Part shown: positions 1-12,015 of the stretch, in pieces
How the letters are laid out: every line of letters starts with the position of its first letter
Numbering within the stretch: the first letter of the stretch is position 1
From: Polytrichum commune
Taxonomy: Eukaryota > Streptophyta > Polytrichopsida > Polytrichales > Polytrichaceae
NCBI GenBank assembly: GCA_950295325.1
Contig: OX485805.1
Location: 34,273,501-34,337,500, forward strand
DNA: 64,000 bases
Direction of reading: 5' to 3'
Notes under the pieces: generated by a model
What the model was told of the DNA's origin: nothing
Seen by the model: the letters and a program-made list of their open reading frames with translations, nothing else
The model's database searches: none
Program-made: the position numbers and the translations under genes

Positions 1-8
1 CTTATAAG

Positions 9-430
9 GTTTGGGTCGGTCGACCCAAACCCCTACCCCAGTGTGTTAGAGTTTCTTTCTGACCCTTATGAGGTTTGGGTCGGTCGACCCAAACCCTATC
101 CCAGGGTGTTAGGGTTTATGTCTGATCCTTATCAGGTTTGGGTCGACCGACCCAAACCCCTACCTGGTGTGGGTGGATTTACCCTGTGAAGGTTTGGGTC
201 GGTCGACCCAAACCCCTACCGCAGCTTGGGCGGCTGTAGGTTGACCATGAGAAGGTTTGGGTCGGTCGACCCAAACTTTTTCCCACACCGTGATCGAATT
301 CTGAATGGCCCTGAACCCATCATTGTGCAAGGTTTGAGTTGGTCGACCGAAACCCGACCCCATCCCATGGGCAAGCTGTGGATGACCCTCAATCCATGGT
401 GGCACAGGGTTTAGGTCGGTCGACCCAAAC
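9..430. repeat. Palindrome array (left edge)
   Basis: Seven copies of the palindrome with arms GTTTGGGTCG and CGACCCAAAC around a variable dinucleotide, roughly every 60-75 bp (for example 9-30, 73-94, 136-157, 192-213, 255-276). The copies near 330 and 408 are degenerate. Open frames here are by-products of the repeat. The same motif fills introns of the transposon at 32254-63196, so this may be the edge of a further copy of that family. Confidence 0.85.
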
Positions 431-1251
431 CCCCTACCAAAATTTTTTGTGGAATTTTTTTTGGTCTTCCGCACAGTATTGGGAGTTCACATTGTAGTTG
501 TGTTTCAATGTCTTTATCTTCGGTGTCCCTATTGATCATGATGTCTTGCATTTTCCAATATTTGATTCTTTTGGACCCTTACATTGTGTCCATGTGTGTT
601 GAGGTTTGATGTGCATGTGTGTAGGCGTCTGAGGCCAAACCCCCCACCCTTAAGCGTTCGTAGTCCGAGTAGTGGGTTTGGGCTCACATTCCTCCGTGGC
701 ATTGGCCTTAGGCTTGGATGTGTCATTTGATGACTCAAGTGTCCAATTCCTTGCCTTGTACGCGCAAGCCCAAGCGGATATTCCCTTCTTCCTTTTACCA
801 ATGGTTACCTTCACTTCTTTAGGGTCTTTGAGCTCCTCACTAGGTTTGGTTGTTGAGTCCATAGTGCAAGGATCAACTTTTTAACCTCTACTTAATAATT
901 CAATACACCATGCATGGTATGGAAGCATCCAAACACACAAATCTTTATTTGACAATCCAAGTGAATAGTATTAAGAAATATTTTTCTCCAAGGCTTATTG
1001 TCTCACAATCAAAGCATCAAGCCCAACGAGTCTACTCCTCAAGCTTCCTACCCTACCAATCACTTAAACACAACCACCCCAACCTCAAAAACTTAGGAAT
1101 GTGGCTCTTGGTCCATCACAATCACCAAATCCTCATTTTTCTATCTTCCTCCATTTTTTTCATTCAAGGTGAGTAGATTCCCCCATAGAAGAACCCCGGC
1201 AGTCTCCAACAAGACCCTTCCCGAGGTCTCAGTCTCAAATCTCCGGGTGTA
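431..1251. other. Non-coding flank of the copia element
   Basis: No convincing gene, RNA or repeat is visible here. The short open frames have no recognisable domain. The stretch ends at the target-site duplication ATTTT (1252-1256) of the copia element, so it is the left part of the DNA into which that element inserted; the right part resumes at 14107. Confidence 0.6.
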
Positions 1252-1256
1252 ATTTT

Positions 1257-1449
1257 TATTGGGAAATGAAAGGAAGAAGCAAAGAGATCAGCGTAGGAAG
1301 CAAGAACACAATACACAATGGTTGCATACAATGGAGAGAGTGAGTTAGCTCCTTCCCTTATGCCTTTATTTATATGTGTAGGTTAGGACCAGCATTGACA
1401 ACCCATATGGGACAATGTCACCAATGCAACCTAACACTACCTTCCAATA
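1257..1449 (-). repeat. Copia 3' LTR
   Basis: 193 bp, nearly identical to 13914-14106. It begins TATTGG and ends CCAATA, an inverted terminal pair that is not the canonical TG...CA. The last codons of pol run into it. Confidence 0.92.
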
Positions 1450-4400
1450 CTCCCACTTTGCGAGGTGGCATTGTACTCCAACCCCATTATTTCACTTAAC
1501 ATCTCATGCCTATCCCTCGCTAAAGCCTTTGTAAGAATATCCGCTACCATATATTGCGTTGGACAATATTCTAGTTCTACAACATTGTTTTCGATTTTCT
1601 CTCTAATAAAATGATGTTGCACATCTATATGTTTTGACCTATCATGGTTGGTTGGGTTCTTAGCTAATGCCATAGAACCTTGGTTGTCGCCTCCTCTTGT
1701 GCACAACCTACATCCTCCATTAGTTGCCTTAGCCAAATGGCCTCCCTCGTGCATCGGTTCATGGCCATGTACTCCGCCTCCATTGTGGATTGAGCCACCG
1801 TTTGTTGTCGTTTGCTATTCCACGTCACGGCCCCGTCTCCAACGAAGAAAACGTATCCGGAGGTAGACCTTCAGTTTTCCACATCGCCGGCCCAATCCGC
1901 ATCCGAATAACCTTTAAGGTTTATGTGTTGTCCTCCAATGCGCAACCTCATATCAATGGTGCCTTTCAAGTATCGCATAATTCGTTTCACGGCCATCCAA
2001 TGCATCGGACCCGGTTTCGACATAAACCGACTTACCACGCTTACCGCAAATGCGATGTCCGGTCTTGTGGCCACCATTGCGTACATCAACGACCCCACCG
2101 CCCTTTGGTACGGAATGTCCTTCATTTCGTGTGAATGCTCCTCGTATTCCTCCTCCGAAAGCTTCGCCAATGAGGTCTTGGTGTCGAGCGGGGTTGAGAT
2201 GGGCTTGCAATCACTCATGCCAAATCGCTCCAAAATGGTTTCGATGTAGCTTCGTTGATGCATGGTGATGGTGCGCGTCCTCCTATCCCGCTCGAAATGG
2301 ACTCCGAGGAAGAAATGCAACTCGCCGAGGTCGCTCATCTCGAACTCCTTCTCGAGGCTAGATTTCAACTCGTTGATCACGTCCACGTTGCTTGCCAAGA
2401 TGATGAGGTCGTCTACATATATGATTACAATCACAATGTAGTGGCAAGTTTGTAGAACATACAACGAGTGGTCCGCATGGCTCCTCGTAAAGCCTTTGTT
2501 CACAAAGAATATGTGAATGCACTCGTACCACGCTCGTCCGGATTGCTTTAATCCGTAGAGCGATTTCCCCAACTTGCATACGAGGTGCTCTCGGCCTTTT
2601 TGCACAAATCCCTCCGGTTGCTCCATGTAGATGACCACGTGCAATTCGCCGTTCAAGAATGCGGTCTTGACGTCCATTTGATGTATCTCCAAGCCCATGG
2701 CCGCCGCCATTGCGAGGATGACCCTAATGGTGTTGAATTTGGCCACGGGTGCGAAAGTCTCGCCGAAATCCACACCTTCCACTTGCGAGCACCCCTTGGC
2801 CACCAACCTCGCTTTGAAACGCACCACCACGCCGTTGGCATCCTTCTTCGTGCGAAACACCCACTTGCATTTCACGGCCTTGCGGCCCTTCGGCAATGGA
2901 ACCAACTCCCACGTGGCGTTGGCTATGAGAGATTCGTACTCCTCTTGCATAGCCGACTCCCACTCGCTCGCATCACTCGATTCAAATGCTTCTCTCAAGT
3001 TTCTAGGTTCCCCAACCATTGCCATGTTTGCGTGCTCATTGTCTTGGGGTTGCGGAATGTGGTTCTTCCACCATTCCCCAAGAGGTTTACGTGGCCTATC
3101 CGGATACCTAGAATTGCCTATGGTCTCATTGCCATATTGCGGTGGTGGAGGTGGTTTGGTTGCGGTTTTCTTACCGGCGTTAAGTTTCGATGCCTCCGCG
3201 CTACGAGTGGATTTCGCGGCCGATACTTCGGCCTCCGACTCGTCCTCAATGTTCGGCTCCTCTTCGTCCGGCTCCGAAACGTCGCTGCTCGCCTCCAACT
3301 CCTCCGCTTCCGATTTGGGAGATATGTCCACCTTCACCGTCGGTACTTCATCAACTCTCCCACTTGGACAATCCTCCAAATGCGTTTTGTCTTCGAAAAA
3401 CACCACGTCCGGACTCTTGATGATTTTCTTCGTCTCCAAGCACATGAGCCGATACGCCTTGGTGCCTTCGCAATATCCGAGGAACAAACACTTGACGCCC
3501 TTCGCATCCAACTTCGTTCGCCTTTGATCCGGCACCTTCGCGTAAGCCACACATCCGAACACCCGCATGTGCGACACGTGCGGCATCCTCCCGCTCCACG
3601 CCTCCTCGGGTGTCATTCCTTCAACCGCCTTGGTCGGACACCGGTTGCGTACGTACGCCGCATTGCACACCGCCTCCGCCCAAAATTCATGGCCGAGGCG
3701 TTGGGCATGAATCATGGACCGTGCCATCTCCACAATGGTCCGGTTGGCTCGCTCCGCCACGCCGTTTTGTTGCGGCGTGTAAGGTGAGGAGGTTTGCCGT
3801 GCAATGCCATGTTTGCTCAAGAAATCATCAAATGCCTTTGAAATGTATTCCCCCCCGTTATCCGACCTAAGAACCTTCACTACGTGCTCCGATTGCCTCT
3901 CCACCAAGGTTTTCCATTCTTTGAACCTTGCCAACACCTCCTTCTTGGACTTGAGCACGTACACCCAAATCTTGTGTGAGAAATCGTCAATGAAGGTGAG
4001 AAAATACCTTGCGCCTCCAATGGACGCCGTTTTCATAGGCCCGCACACGTCGGAATGCACGAGCTCCAAGATCTTGGTGGCGCGGGTGCCTCCGTCCGTG
4101 GGGAATGGTCGCCTCGCTTGTTTGCCCTCCACACATCCTTCGCATGCGAAGGAATGCACGTCGCCTTGCGCCGCTCCCACGTCCATCCCGCTCACCATGC
4201 TTTGGAGCATTTTCACGCTATTGGCGTTGAGATGCCCCAACCTCTTGTGCCAAAGTTCCAAAGGATGCGAGTTGGCCTCGGAATGCGCCAAAGAACTCAT
4301 TTCGGCCCCATTCAACACGTTGGTGTCCAATTGGTACAAATTGGACTCCAACGACGCCACGCCCAACATCTCGCCGTTGCTCGCCCTCACCACGCATCCC

Positions 4401-4874
4401 AACGAGTTGAAATGCACTTTCAAACCCCTCGAAATGAGCTTGCTCACCGAAAGCAAGTTGGAATGCATTTTCGGCACATGAAGCACGTCGTGCATTCTAA
4501 TGCTCCGCACACGGCCTTTCACGCGTGTTTCCACTAGTATGGAGCCTTTGCCTACGGCATCTACCATGCCGTTATCACCCATAAACACTTTGCGACCCGT
4601 GACGGGTTCGTAAGTGTCGAAAAAATGCTTATGTGGTGTCATGTGTTGCGAGGCCCCCGAATCCACGATCCATCTAGTGGCGGAGCTTTTAGACGCCCCA
4701 TCTCTCGCTACAAATGCAAAATCATCACTCGACCTTGCCATGTTTGAGTTCACCTTGCGTTTCATTCGACAATTACGAGCAATATGGCCCAACTTACCAC
4801 AATTGTACCACCTCGGGCCGTCGCCGCGCCTCTCGTTGTTGTCGAACGCTCGAGGTTGGCGGGACAACTTGGCC
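1437..4874 (-). pseudogene. Copia pol (zinc knuckle, protease, integrase, RT, RNase H)
   Basis: Remaining part of the gag-pol polyprotein after the G1 insertion. Domains in order: a zinc knuckle whose first cysteine is replaced by tryptophan (WYNCGKLGHIARNC); protease active site DSGASQHM; the GAG-pre-integrase H-H-C-C region; an integrase core with its three acids in HSDVCGP, RSDNGGEY and QNGVAERANRT; reverse transcriptase with YVDDL; and RNase H. A stop codon lies in RNase H near 1869, and a frameshift near 1710 separates the DNQGSMALAKNP segment and C-terminus. The open frame seen to 4981 starts inside the gypsy LTR, so its first 34 residues are not copia. Between the insertion and RNase H the frame is otherwise open for about 1000 codons. 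Confidence 0.93.
1450..1459 (-). other. Copia polypurine tract
   Basis: On the minus strand AAAGTGGGAG lies directly before the 3' LTR, the expected place and composition for the plus-strand primer of a copia element. Confidence 0.8.
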
Positions 4875-4879
4875 GCATC

Positions 4880-5852
4880 TGTCGCGCACCTCTCCATAAG
4901 GAGTGCCCGAAACACCATGGGCACAAGGGGGACCCCGGAGTGACACCCGGGACTTGTGGCGCCATTGGTGAGAGGGCCCAAGTGATCCTAGTGTGGGTGA
5001 GGGCCCCGGGCGTTGGGAACGCCTCCCACCCACAAAGACTAGGAGGCATGAGGGTGAGGCCATGAGTTATGCGTAGCTCATGGCGTGGTGATTCTAGAAA
5101 GCTCAAGAACACCTCAATCGGAGGTGTGAGCTAGGAGTTATGGCCATTTGAGTGGGGCGCTGTCCCGGGACAGCGCCCTGTTACAGCAGTGCCTGGGAGT
5201 GATTCCCGGGACTGCCAAGGTTCAAACAGGCATAACTTCCTCAATACTTGCCCGAATGGGGCAAGTGAGGAGTCCATCGGCATCTACGTGAAACGTAGAT
5301 GAAGATGGAGTGGTTGGTTGTTATGATCAGACATCATACAAGGAAGTTATGATGGTCTGAAGCTGCTGGGCGGTTCTAGGCCCAGCAGCTAAAGGAAAAT
5401 GTCCACTTGGCCCCAACTCTTGGTAGAGAGACAAGAGGTTGGTTGACGGTGGGGTAGGGGCCCCGCGTGAAGTCCTAGAGGCTTATAGGGGTGAGGTGGT
5501 GTGGCCTCACCCACCCGAGGCCGAACGGCACGGCCTCCATTGGCATTGGCCTAATGTGAGGCCATAGTTGCCTAGTATGGTTCGGGTTGTTGTAGTGTTG
5601 CTCCGGCAATGCGATGATCAACATAGGATTGGACTTCCATGGATGGAAGTCCACATCTAAGGAATGGTTACCGATTAAAGGGTGAGTCCCAAAAGCAAAG
5701 TAGGAGGGTTGGTTCCCTCCTATGAACTATAAGGTCCGGGGTAGGAGGAGCTAACCATTAGCATGGCGGAATGCAAATGGTTAGCGCTCGTAACCTTTGC
5801 TAAAATTGAAAATTGGCAAGATTGTCAAAGGGGCTTAGCAAGGGTTGCGACA
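4880..5852 (+). repeat. G1 5' LTR
   Basis: 973 bp. It contains several perfect or near-perfect palindromes, the strongest at 5155-5178: half-site GGGCGCTGTCCC followed directly by its reverse complement. It should hold the element's promoter and polyadenylation signals, which I could not pinpoint. Confidence 0.95.
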
Positions 5853-5854
5853 CT

Positions 5855-5866
5855 TGGTATCAGAGC
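5855..5866 (+). other. G1 primer-binding site (tRNA-iMet)
   Basis: TGGTATCAGAGC starts 2 bp after the 5' LTR. It is complementary to the 3' end of plant initiator methionine tRNA, the standard primer of plant gypsy elements. Confidence 0.92.
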
Positions 5867-5903
5867 AGGGTTCCAATATTTGAGCTAGCACTTTGAGGTA
5901 GAC

Positions 5904-8900
5904 ATGGCTATCAAAAATGCGGGTTATGATGGTGAGCCCGGGGTTTCCAAAAGGTTGTGAGGCTCAAATTGGAACAAAGATCATGTGTAAATGGAATTTG
6001 ACCATACCATTGGTTCTAATGACAATGGTGGGCATGAGGGTGGATTCGGTGAGGAAAATGGAGTGCTTTGAAAAGGCTCTCGCAAACCTCGAAAAGTATT
6101 CAGGGGCTAGAATACCGAAGCACCCAAAACCTTGGAGGGCATTAATGTTGGATTGAAATTCCAATTCGAAATGCTTAGAAGGTGGTGATGTTGAAATGAA
6201 CTTGGGGCACATGAGGCACGCGGGGTCTCTTAAGGCGTATATGTGCGAATTTCACACCCAAATGAATGGTACATCTAGGATGGACGAGCTTTCTAAGAAA
6301 TGCATCGTTCTAGGTGGGTTTCAAAAGCGGGTGGTGAAAACCATGTTCAAGACCCCAAAGCATCTTGAGGACGTAGTGCGAATCATAAAGATTTGAAGAG
6401 CATTGAAGCCGATGTTCCTAAGAAGAAGTTGGACGGCACATCACCACAAAGTGGGTTTAGCCGAAAGAGGCCCCAAGGAAATGAGCGCAAGTAGTTTGGC
6501 CCATTATACCAAGGCAAATCATGCTAGCTCGTGCCGTGGACGAAATGTGAGAAGGTGGTTTGGTGGTACCAAGCTAGATCATATTTGTGCCACGGACGGA
6601 GTGTTAAAAGTTGGCCTTGCGGACCAAGCCAAACTCATGGTGTTGCCGAGGACCCAATGTTAGACGATGGCTTTGTGGCCAAGGCTAGTAGCCTTAAGCC
6701 AAGGCCAACTATTTTATATCTTGAGGCTCAAATGAATGGGACAAACGTCTAATGGGTTGACAAAGAGGCAAGCCATGCCTTCTTGAGCCCAAAACTCATA
6801 AGGGAGTTGGGGCTTGCCGATTGGTAGAGCGGGCAAGCCCACCAAGGTGCGGTTTGGAAAGGGCAAACCGCATGAGACAAAGGAGGCCGCGATGCATGTA
6901 ACCTTTCAATGTGGGACATTGGATTTTTGTCAAAATTTCACACCAAGTGAAATAGATGAAATGCATGTCATTGTGAAGGCCGCCTTCTTTGAAACTCACA
7001 TGATAGATGTGAGGTGCAAGCCGGTGTGCTTGCGGTGCATTATGATGTGTCATAATGGCAAAGAATTGAAGTTCAAATTGACAAGGACTCCTATGGTAGG
7101 AGGATCTAAGTTGAATTTGGTCTTAATGGACCAAATGAAAAATAGAAAGCATAATGGTCGTGGTTCAATTGGAGCAACTCCAAGGAACGTATGGGGAGGC
7201 TAGGAAAGATGGGCCTCCTCCAAACAACATTGGTGTGATGTTGGTGAGATACAAGGATGTATTCACCAATGTGTTGCCTAAAAAGTTACCGCCAAGGAGT
7301 GGAAAATAACTTTGCTCAACGAGAGATTGAGTTCTTAAGGTATGTGGTGACAAAGGAAGTTGGTGGACGAACATGAAGAATGTCAAGGCAATCCAAAAGG
7401 ATAATTGGCCCTTCATTCAAAAATGGCTTAGGTCATTTGTTGGCCTAGCCAACTACTACCACCACTTCATTCGAGAGTTTTCTAAGATTGTTAGGACCTT
7501 ATTCAACTTATTGAGGAAAATGGCTATCCCAAGAGTGGGATGAGCCTTGTCACCAAGCCTTTGGGGAGCTCAAAAACAAGTTCTTTTCGCCACCCGTGCT
7601 TAAGTTCGCGGACTTTGACAAACCTTTTGAGGTGCATACGGGGGCGAGTGACTTTACCATTGGCGGATGTTGATCCACGATGGATGACCATTGCTTATGG
7701 GAGCATTAAGCTCCATGGTTGCCGAACCTTATGCGACTTGTGAAAGAAATGGCTATCCCAAGAGTGGGTTGAGCCGTGTCTCCAAGTCTTTGGAGAGCTT
7801 AAGACCAAGTTCTCTTCGCCGCCCGTACTCAAGTTTGCGAAATTTGTCAAACCTTTTGAGGTGCATACGGGGGCGAGTGACTTTACCATTGGCGGATGTT
7901 GATCCAAGATGGATGCCCATTGCATATGGGAGTATTAAGCTTAAAGGTTGTCAAACCTTGTGCGACCTATGAAAGAAATAGCTATCTCAAGAGTGGGATG
8001 AGCCTTGCCCCAAAGTCTTTGGGGAGCTTAATACAAAATTGTCTTTGCCACCCGTGTTCAAGTTCGCGGAGCTTGACAAACCTTTTGAGGTGCATACGGG
8101 GGAGGCGAGTGACTTTGCCATTGGCGGATGGTTAACGTAGGATGGATGGCCATTGCATATGAGAGCGTTAAGCTTGATGGTTATCCAACCTTATCCGACT
8201 TGTGGAAGAAATGACTATCCCAAGAGTGGGATGAGCCTTGCCACCAAGTCTTTGGAGAGCTTGAGAGCAAGTGTTTTTAGACGCCCGTGCTCAAGTTCGC
8301 GGAGCTTGACAAACCTTTTGAGGTGCATACGGGGGTGAGCGACTTTGCCAATGGTGGATTATGTGTAATTGGATGGCCATTGCATATGGGAGCATGAAGC
8401 TCGATGGTTGTCAAAGAAGACAACCAACTCATGACAAAGAATTTCTTTGCCGTAGTGCATTGCTTGAAGATGTGGCGACACTATTTGGGGTTGCACATAG
8501 CAAAGGTCTACATGGACAATATGTCCTAAAAGTATTTTGACATTCAAGCGTAAGTGAGCGCCAAGTCATTGCGGTGACATGATAGTTTGGCGCTTATGAA
8601 GGTGGATTTAATCCACAAACCGGACCGTGGAAATGTGGTGCCGGATGCGCTAAGTAGGCCGGAAGAGTTCCAAGCAATGAGAACCATCCAAACCTTGTGG
8701 CTAATGTGTGCTGGCGAAGGAAACTTGTGATGCAAGATACGGGAGGGGTAAATTAATTACCCCAAAGCACAAAAGCTTTTAGGTGAGCTTCGCAAGAGCA
8801 AGGTGCTCAAAGAGGTTAAGTTGGTGGACGGATTGTTCAAGTGCAAACAAAGTCGGGTATTTGTGCCACAAGGCAAGTTGAAGCTATCGGTTTTGAAGGA

Positions 8901-10220
8901 AAAATGTGATAGCCCTATTGCCGGCCATAGAGGAGAAAAAAAAAAAAAACCGCCATAGAATGGTGTCATGGAGGTACCATTGGCGGTTTGTAAAGGAAGA
9001 TATAGCCCACTTTGTGAAGGCTTGAATCAAGGTTCAAATGAACCGAGCCTCTTACCAAAAGCAAGGCGGTTTCTTGCAACCGTTGCCTATCCCGTCAGCG
9101 CCATGGCATAGTATGTGCATGGACTTGATCACAAGTTTGCCGGAGTCACATGGGTATGATGCCATCTTGTTGATGGTAGAGCGGTTTGCCAAGTTGGCAC
9201 ACATGGTGCCGATTGTGGGAGCCGCCACCGCGTTGGAGACCGCATAGCCTTTTCTCAAAGGATGGTTGAGGCACCACGGGTTGCCAAGAGTGATTGTGTG
9301 GGATCAAGATCCAAAGTTCACAAGTGCATTTTCAATGCATTTCTCTAAGGAGGTCGGAATGAAACTAAGGTTTAGCACGGCCTTGCATTCCCAAGTGGAT
9401 GGGAAAGCGGAGGATGTGAATGGAGTCTTGAAGCAATACTTGAGGAACTTGGTGGGGGCGGACCAAGGAGATTTGGCGGACTATGTGGGTCGAGCGGAGT
9501 GTAATTGCAATGTAGCCACGCACTTGGCTACCAATGGGTGGTCTTTGGTGGTGGCTTATGGAGTGGATGCGCTCCAACCTATTAACCTAGCTCTCGAGGG
9601 AGCACATTCAACACTAGAGTTCAACCAAGATGGTGAGGATTTGGCCAAGGATGGTGAACAAGACTTGGAGATGACCAAGTTGTTGGTGGAGAAAGCCCGA
9701 AGGTGCTACGGAGTGCAAGTCAATGCCGGAAGACGCGAAGTGGAGAATGAGGTGGACCAAAAGGTGTTGTTGAATGTGAACAACTTCACTTAGCCGGAAG
9801 GCCTCACTCCAAAGTTCATGTCCAAAATTGGAGCTTTGTTTTCCATTATGGAACAAGTGTTCAAGGACATGTATAGATTGGAATTACTGCCGGAGATCAA
9901 AGTGCATCCGACATTTCATGTCTCATTACGAAAGTCATTTTAGGACGACACCTTGTGTCCCGAACACAAGCAAGTGATTAGGCCACGTCCCGACCTTGTG
10001 GACGTCATTTGGAACATGAGGTAGGAGGGCATCCTCAAGTGTAGGAGGCCCAAGTGAAAAGGAAAGAAAATGTACAAAGGAGTAGTTGGTGAAATGGTGA
10101 GGATACCATGAGAAAGAAGCCGTTTGGGTAGCGGCAAGAGACATGATGAACGGCAAGGAATTGGTAAAGCACTTTGAAGAAACTAAGGCTAGACACTCCA
10201 ATGAAATGAAGCCTAGGCAT
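5904..10220 (+). pseudogene. G1 gag-pol remnants with chromodomain
   Basis: Broken coding region. From 5' to 3' it holds an unrecognised gag-like stretch from ATG 5904, and a retropepsin-like region (about 6700-7200) whose active-site motif is lost. A very short RT trace with no YVDD box comes next, then a tandemly repeated RNase H start (about 7505-8350). The integrase follows: HHCC region about 8800-9030, core 9038-9793. Last comes a chromodomain shadow (about 10018-10215, LVKW...KEAVW). The integrase acids are traceable in CMDLITSLP, VWDQDPKF and the DGKAE motif, where the usual following Arg is Asp in this copy. Many stops sit where tryptophan would be expected, suggesting TGG to TAG/TGA changes. 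Confidence 0.85.
7505..8350 (+). repeat. G1: four tandem copies of the RNase H start
   Basis: A unit of about 230 bp beginning at the GGCTATCCCAAGAGTGGGAT region starts near 7520, 7750, 7979 and 8211. Each unit encodes in one frame the same WDEPCHQ...FEVHTGASDF segment, the start of the gypsy RNase H domain. Equivalent arrays occur in G2, G3 and G4. Confidence 0.85.
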
Positions 10221-11025
10221 TGATGAGGACATCAATCTCCTTTAGTGGGGGAGAGACGCTAGTAGCACACTTAGCTTCGAGGTTAATTACTCCACAACAT
10301 GAACTTGTTCTTTGACTTGAGGGAATAAAGTCCAAACTTTAGTGGTGCAAAGAGAAAAGTATGAGATGAGGTCCTAGTCTTGTACTTGTGCTTGGTTAAT
10401 GGAAGAGGGGGAATAGACATGCCAAACTAGGTTGGGTAAGCCGAGTAATTGGGGGCCATGGCTAGGAGGGGCCTTGGATAAAACCAAGAAACTTCTTAGT
10501 TGTGGGCTTGTCCGGGCGGGGACAAGGTGATGGCGCGTGCTCATAAAAGTGCTACCCGCGAGCTAACGAGAGTTGGCGCATGGGAGTCATGAACCCATGT
10601 CTCGAAAGAGCAAAGTGGGAACCGAGTCGGGCGGGACTTGGCATCACCCCCGTGCGATCGAGGCGTGGCTTAACAATGGAAAGCCATCTCGGAGTTGCAA
10701 CCGAGACAACTTAGTGGAAGCGTTGAGGTCTCGCCTAGATGTGTCACGTTAGGCTAATGGAGCCTAACGGGGGAGGCCCCAAAGGAGGGGCAACCCAAGT
10801 GAGTCCCAAAGTAGGTGGGTCTACTATAGGTTAGGTCCTTGGATGAGAGATCCAAGGTCGCTAACGGACCACCTAGGAACGACACCTTTGGGACTATGCC
10901 AAATTTGAAGATGCATTGTGGGGGTCGCGCCCTAAGGTAAACACAATGCCGCACCATAGAGGATGGCAACTTGAGAATTGGTGTGCCGACTAAGAGTATA
11001 GTCGATGAGGGCATCGACTCCGTTT

Positions 11026-11037
11026 GGTGGGGGTGAG
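11026..11037 (+). other. G1 polypurine tract
   Basis: GGTGGGGGTGAG immediately precedes the 3' LTR. The same sequence borders the corresponding LTR in G2, G3 and G4. Confidence 0.85.
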
Positions 11038-12010
11038 TGTCGCGCACCTCTCCATAAGGAGTGCCCGAAACACGATGGGCACAAGGGGGACCCCGGAGTG
11101 ACACCCGGGACTTGTGGCGCCATTGGTGAGAGGGCCCAAGTGATCCTAGTGTGGGTGAGGGCCCCGGGCGTTGGGAACGCCTCCCACTCACAAAGACTAG
11201 GAGGCATGAGGGTGAGGCCATGAGTTATGCGTAGCTCATGGCGTGGTGATTCTAGAAAGCTCAAGAACACCTCAATCGGAGGTGTGAGCTAGGAGTTATG
11301 GCCATTTGAGTGGGGCGCTGTCCCGGGACAGCGCCCTGTTACAGCAGTGCCTGGGAGTGATTCCCGGGACTGCCAAGGTTCAAACAGGCATAACTTCCTC
11401 AATACTTGCCCGAATGGGGCAAGTGAGGAGTCCATCGGCATCTACGTGAAACGTAGATGAAGATGGAGTGGTTGGTTGTTATGATCAGACATCATACAAG
11501 GAAGTTATGATGGTCTGAAGCTGCTGGGCGGTTCTAGGCCCAGCAGCTAAAGGAAAATGTCCACTTGGCCCCAACTCTTGGTAGAGAGACAAGAGGTTGG
11601 TTGACGGTGGGGTAGGGGCCCCGCGTGAAGTCCTAGAGGCTTATAGGGGTGAGGTGGTGTGGCCTCACCCACCCGAGGCCGAACGGCACGGCCTCCATTG
11701 GCATTGGCCTAATGTGAGGCCATAGTTGCCTAGTATGGTTCGGGTTGTTGTAGTGTTGCTCCGGCAATGCGATGATCAACATAGGATTGGACTTCCATGG
11801 ATGGAAGTCCACATCTAAGGAATGGTTACCGATTAAAGGGTGAGTCCCAAAAGCAAAGTAGGAGGGTTGGTTCCCTCCTATGAACTATAAGGTCCGGGGT
11901 AGGAGGAGCTAACCATTAGCATGGCGGAATGCAAATGGTTAGCGCTCGTAACCTTTGCTAAAATTGAAAATTGGCAAGATTGTCAAAGGGGCTTAGCAAG
12001 GGTTGCGACA
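11038..12010 (+). repeat. G1 3' LTR
   Basis: 973 bp, differing from the 5' LTR at two positions found by eye (near 11073 and 11189). It ends GGGTTGCGACA, directly followed by the GCATC target duplication. Confidence 0.95.
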
Positions 12011-12015
12011 GCATC

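Larger units (their letters stand above)
4880..12010 (+). mobile_element. Ty3/gypsy chromovirus G1 inside copia gag-pol
   Basis: 7131-bp LTR element in plus orientation. LTRs lie at 4880-5852 and 11038-12010 (973 bp each, TGTCGC...GCGACA). The target duplication GCATC is at 4875-4879 and 12011-12015. It has an initiator-Met primer site and a polypurine tract. I found two differences between the two LTRs by eye, which marks a recent insertion. It sits in the coding frame of the copia element between gag and the zinc knuckle. Its own interior is full of stops and frameshifts, so it was probably mobilised by proteins of another copy. Confidence 0.96.

Noticed and set aside
2585-3787. 400-codon plus-strand frame opposite copia pol
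   Set aside because: Shadow of the minus-strand pol gene, which has clear protease, integrase and RT motifs; the plus-strand translation has no recognisable domain.
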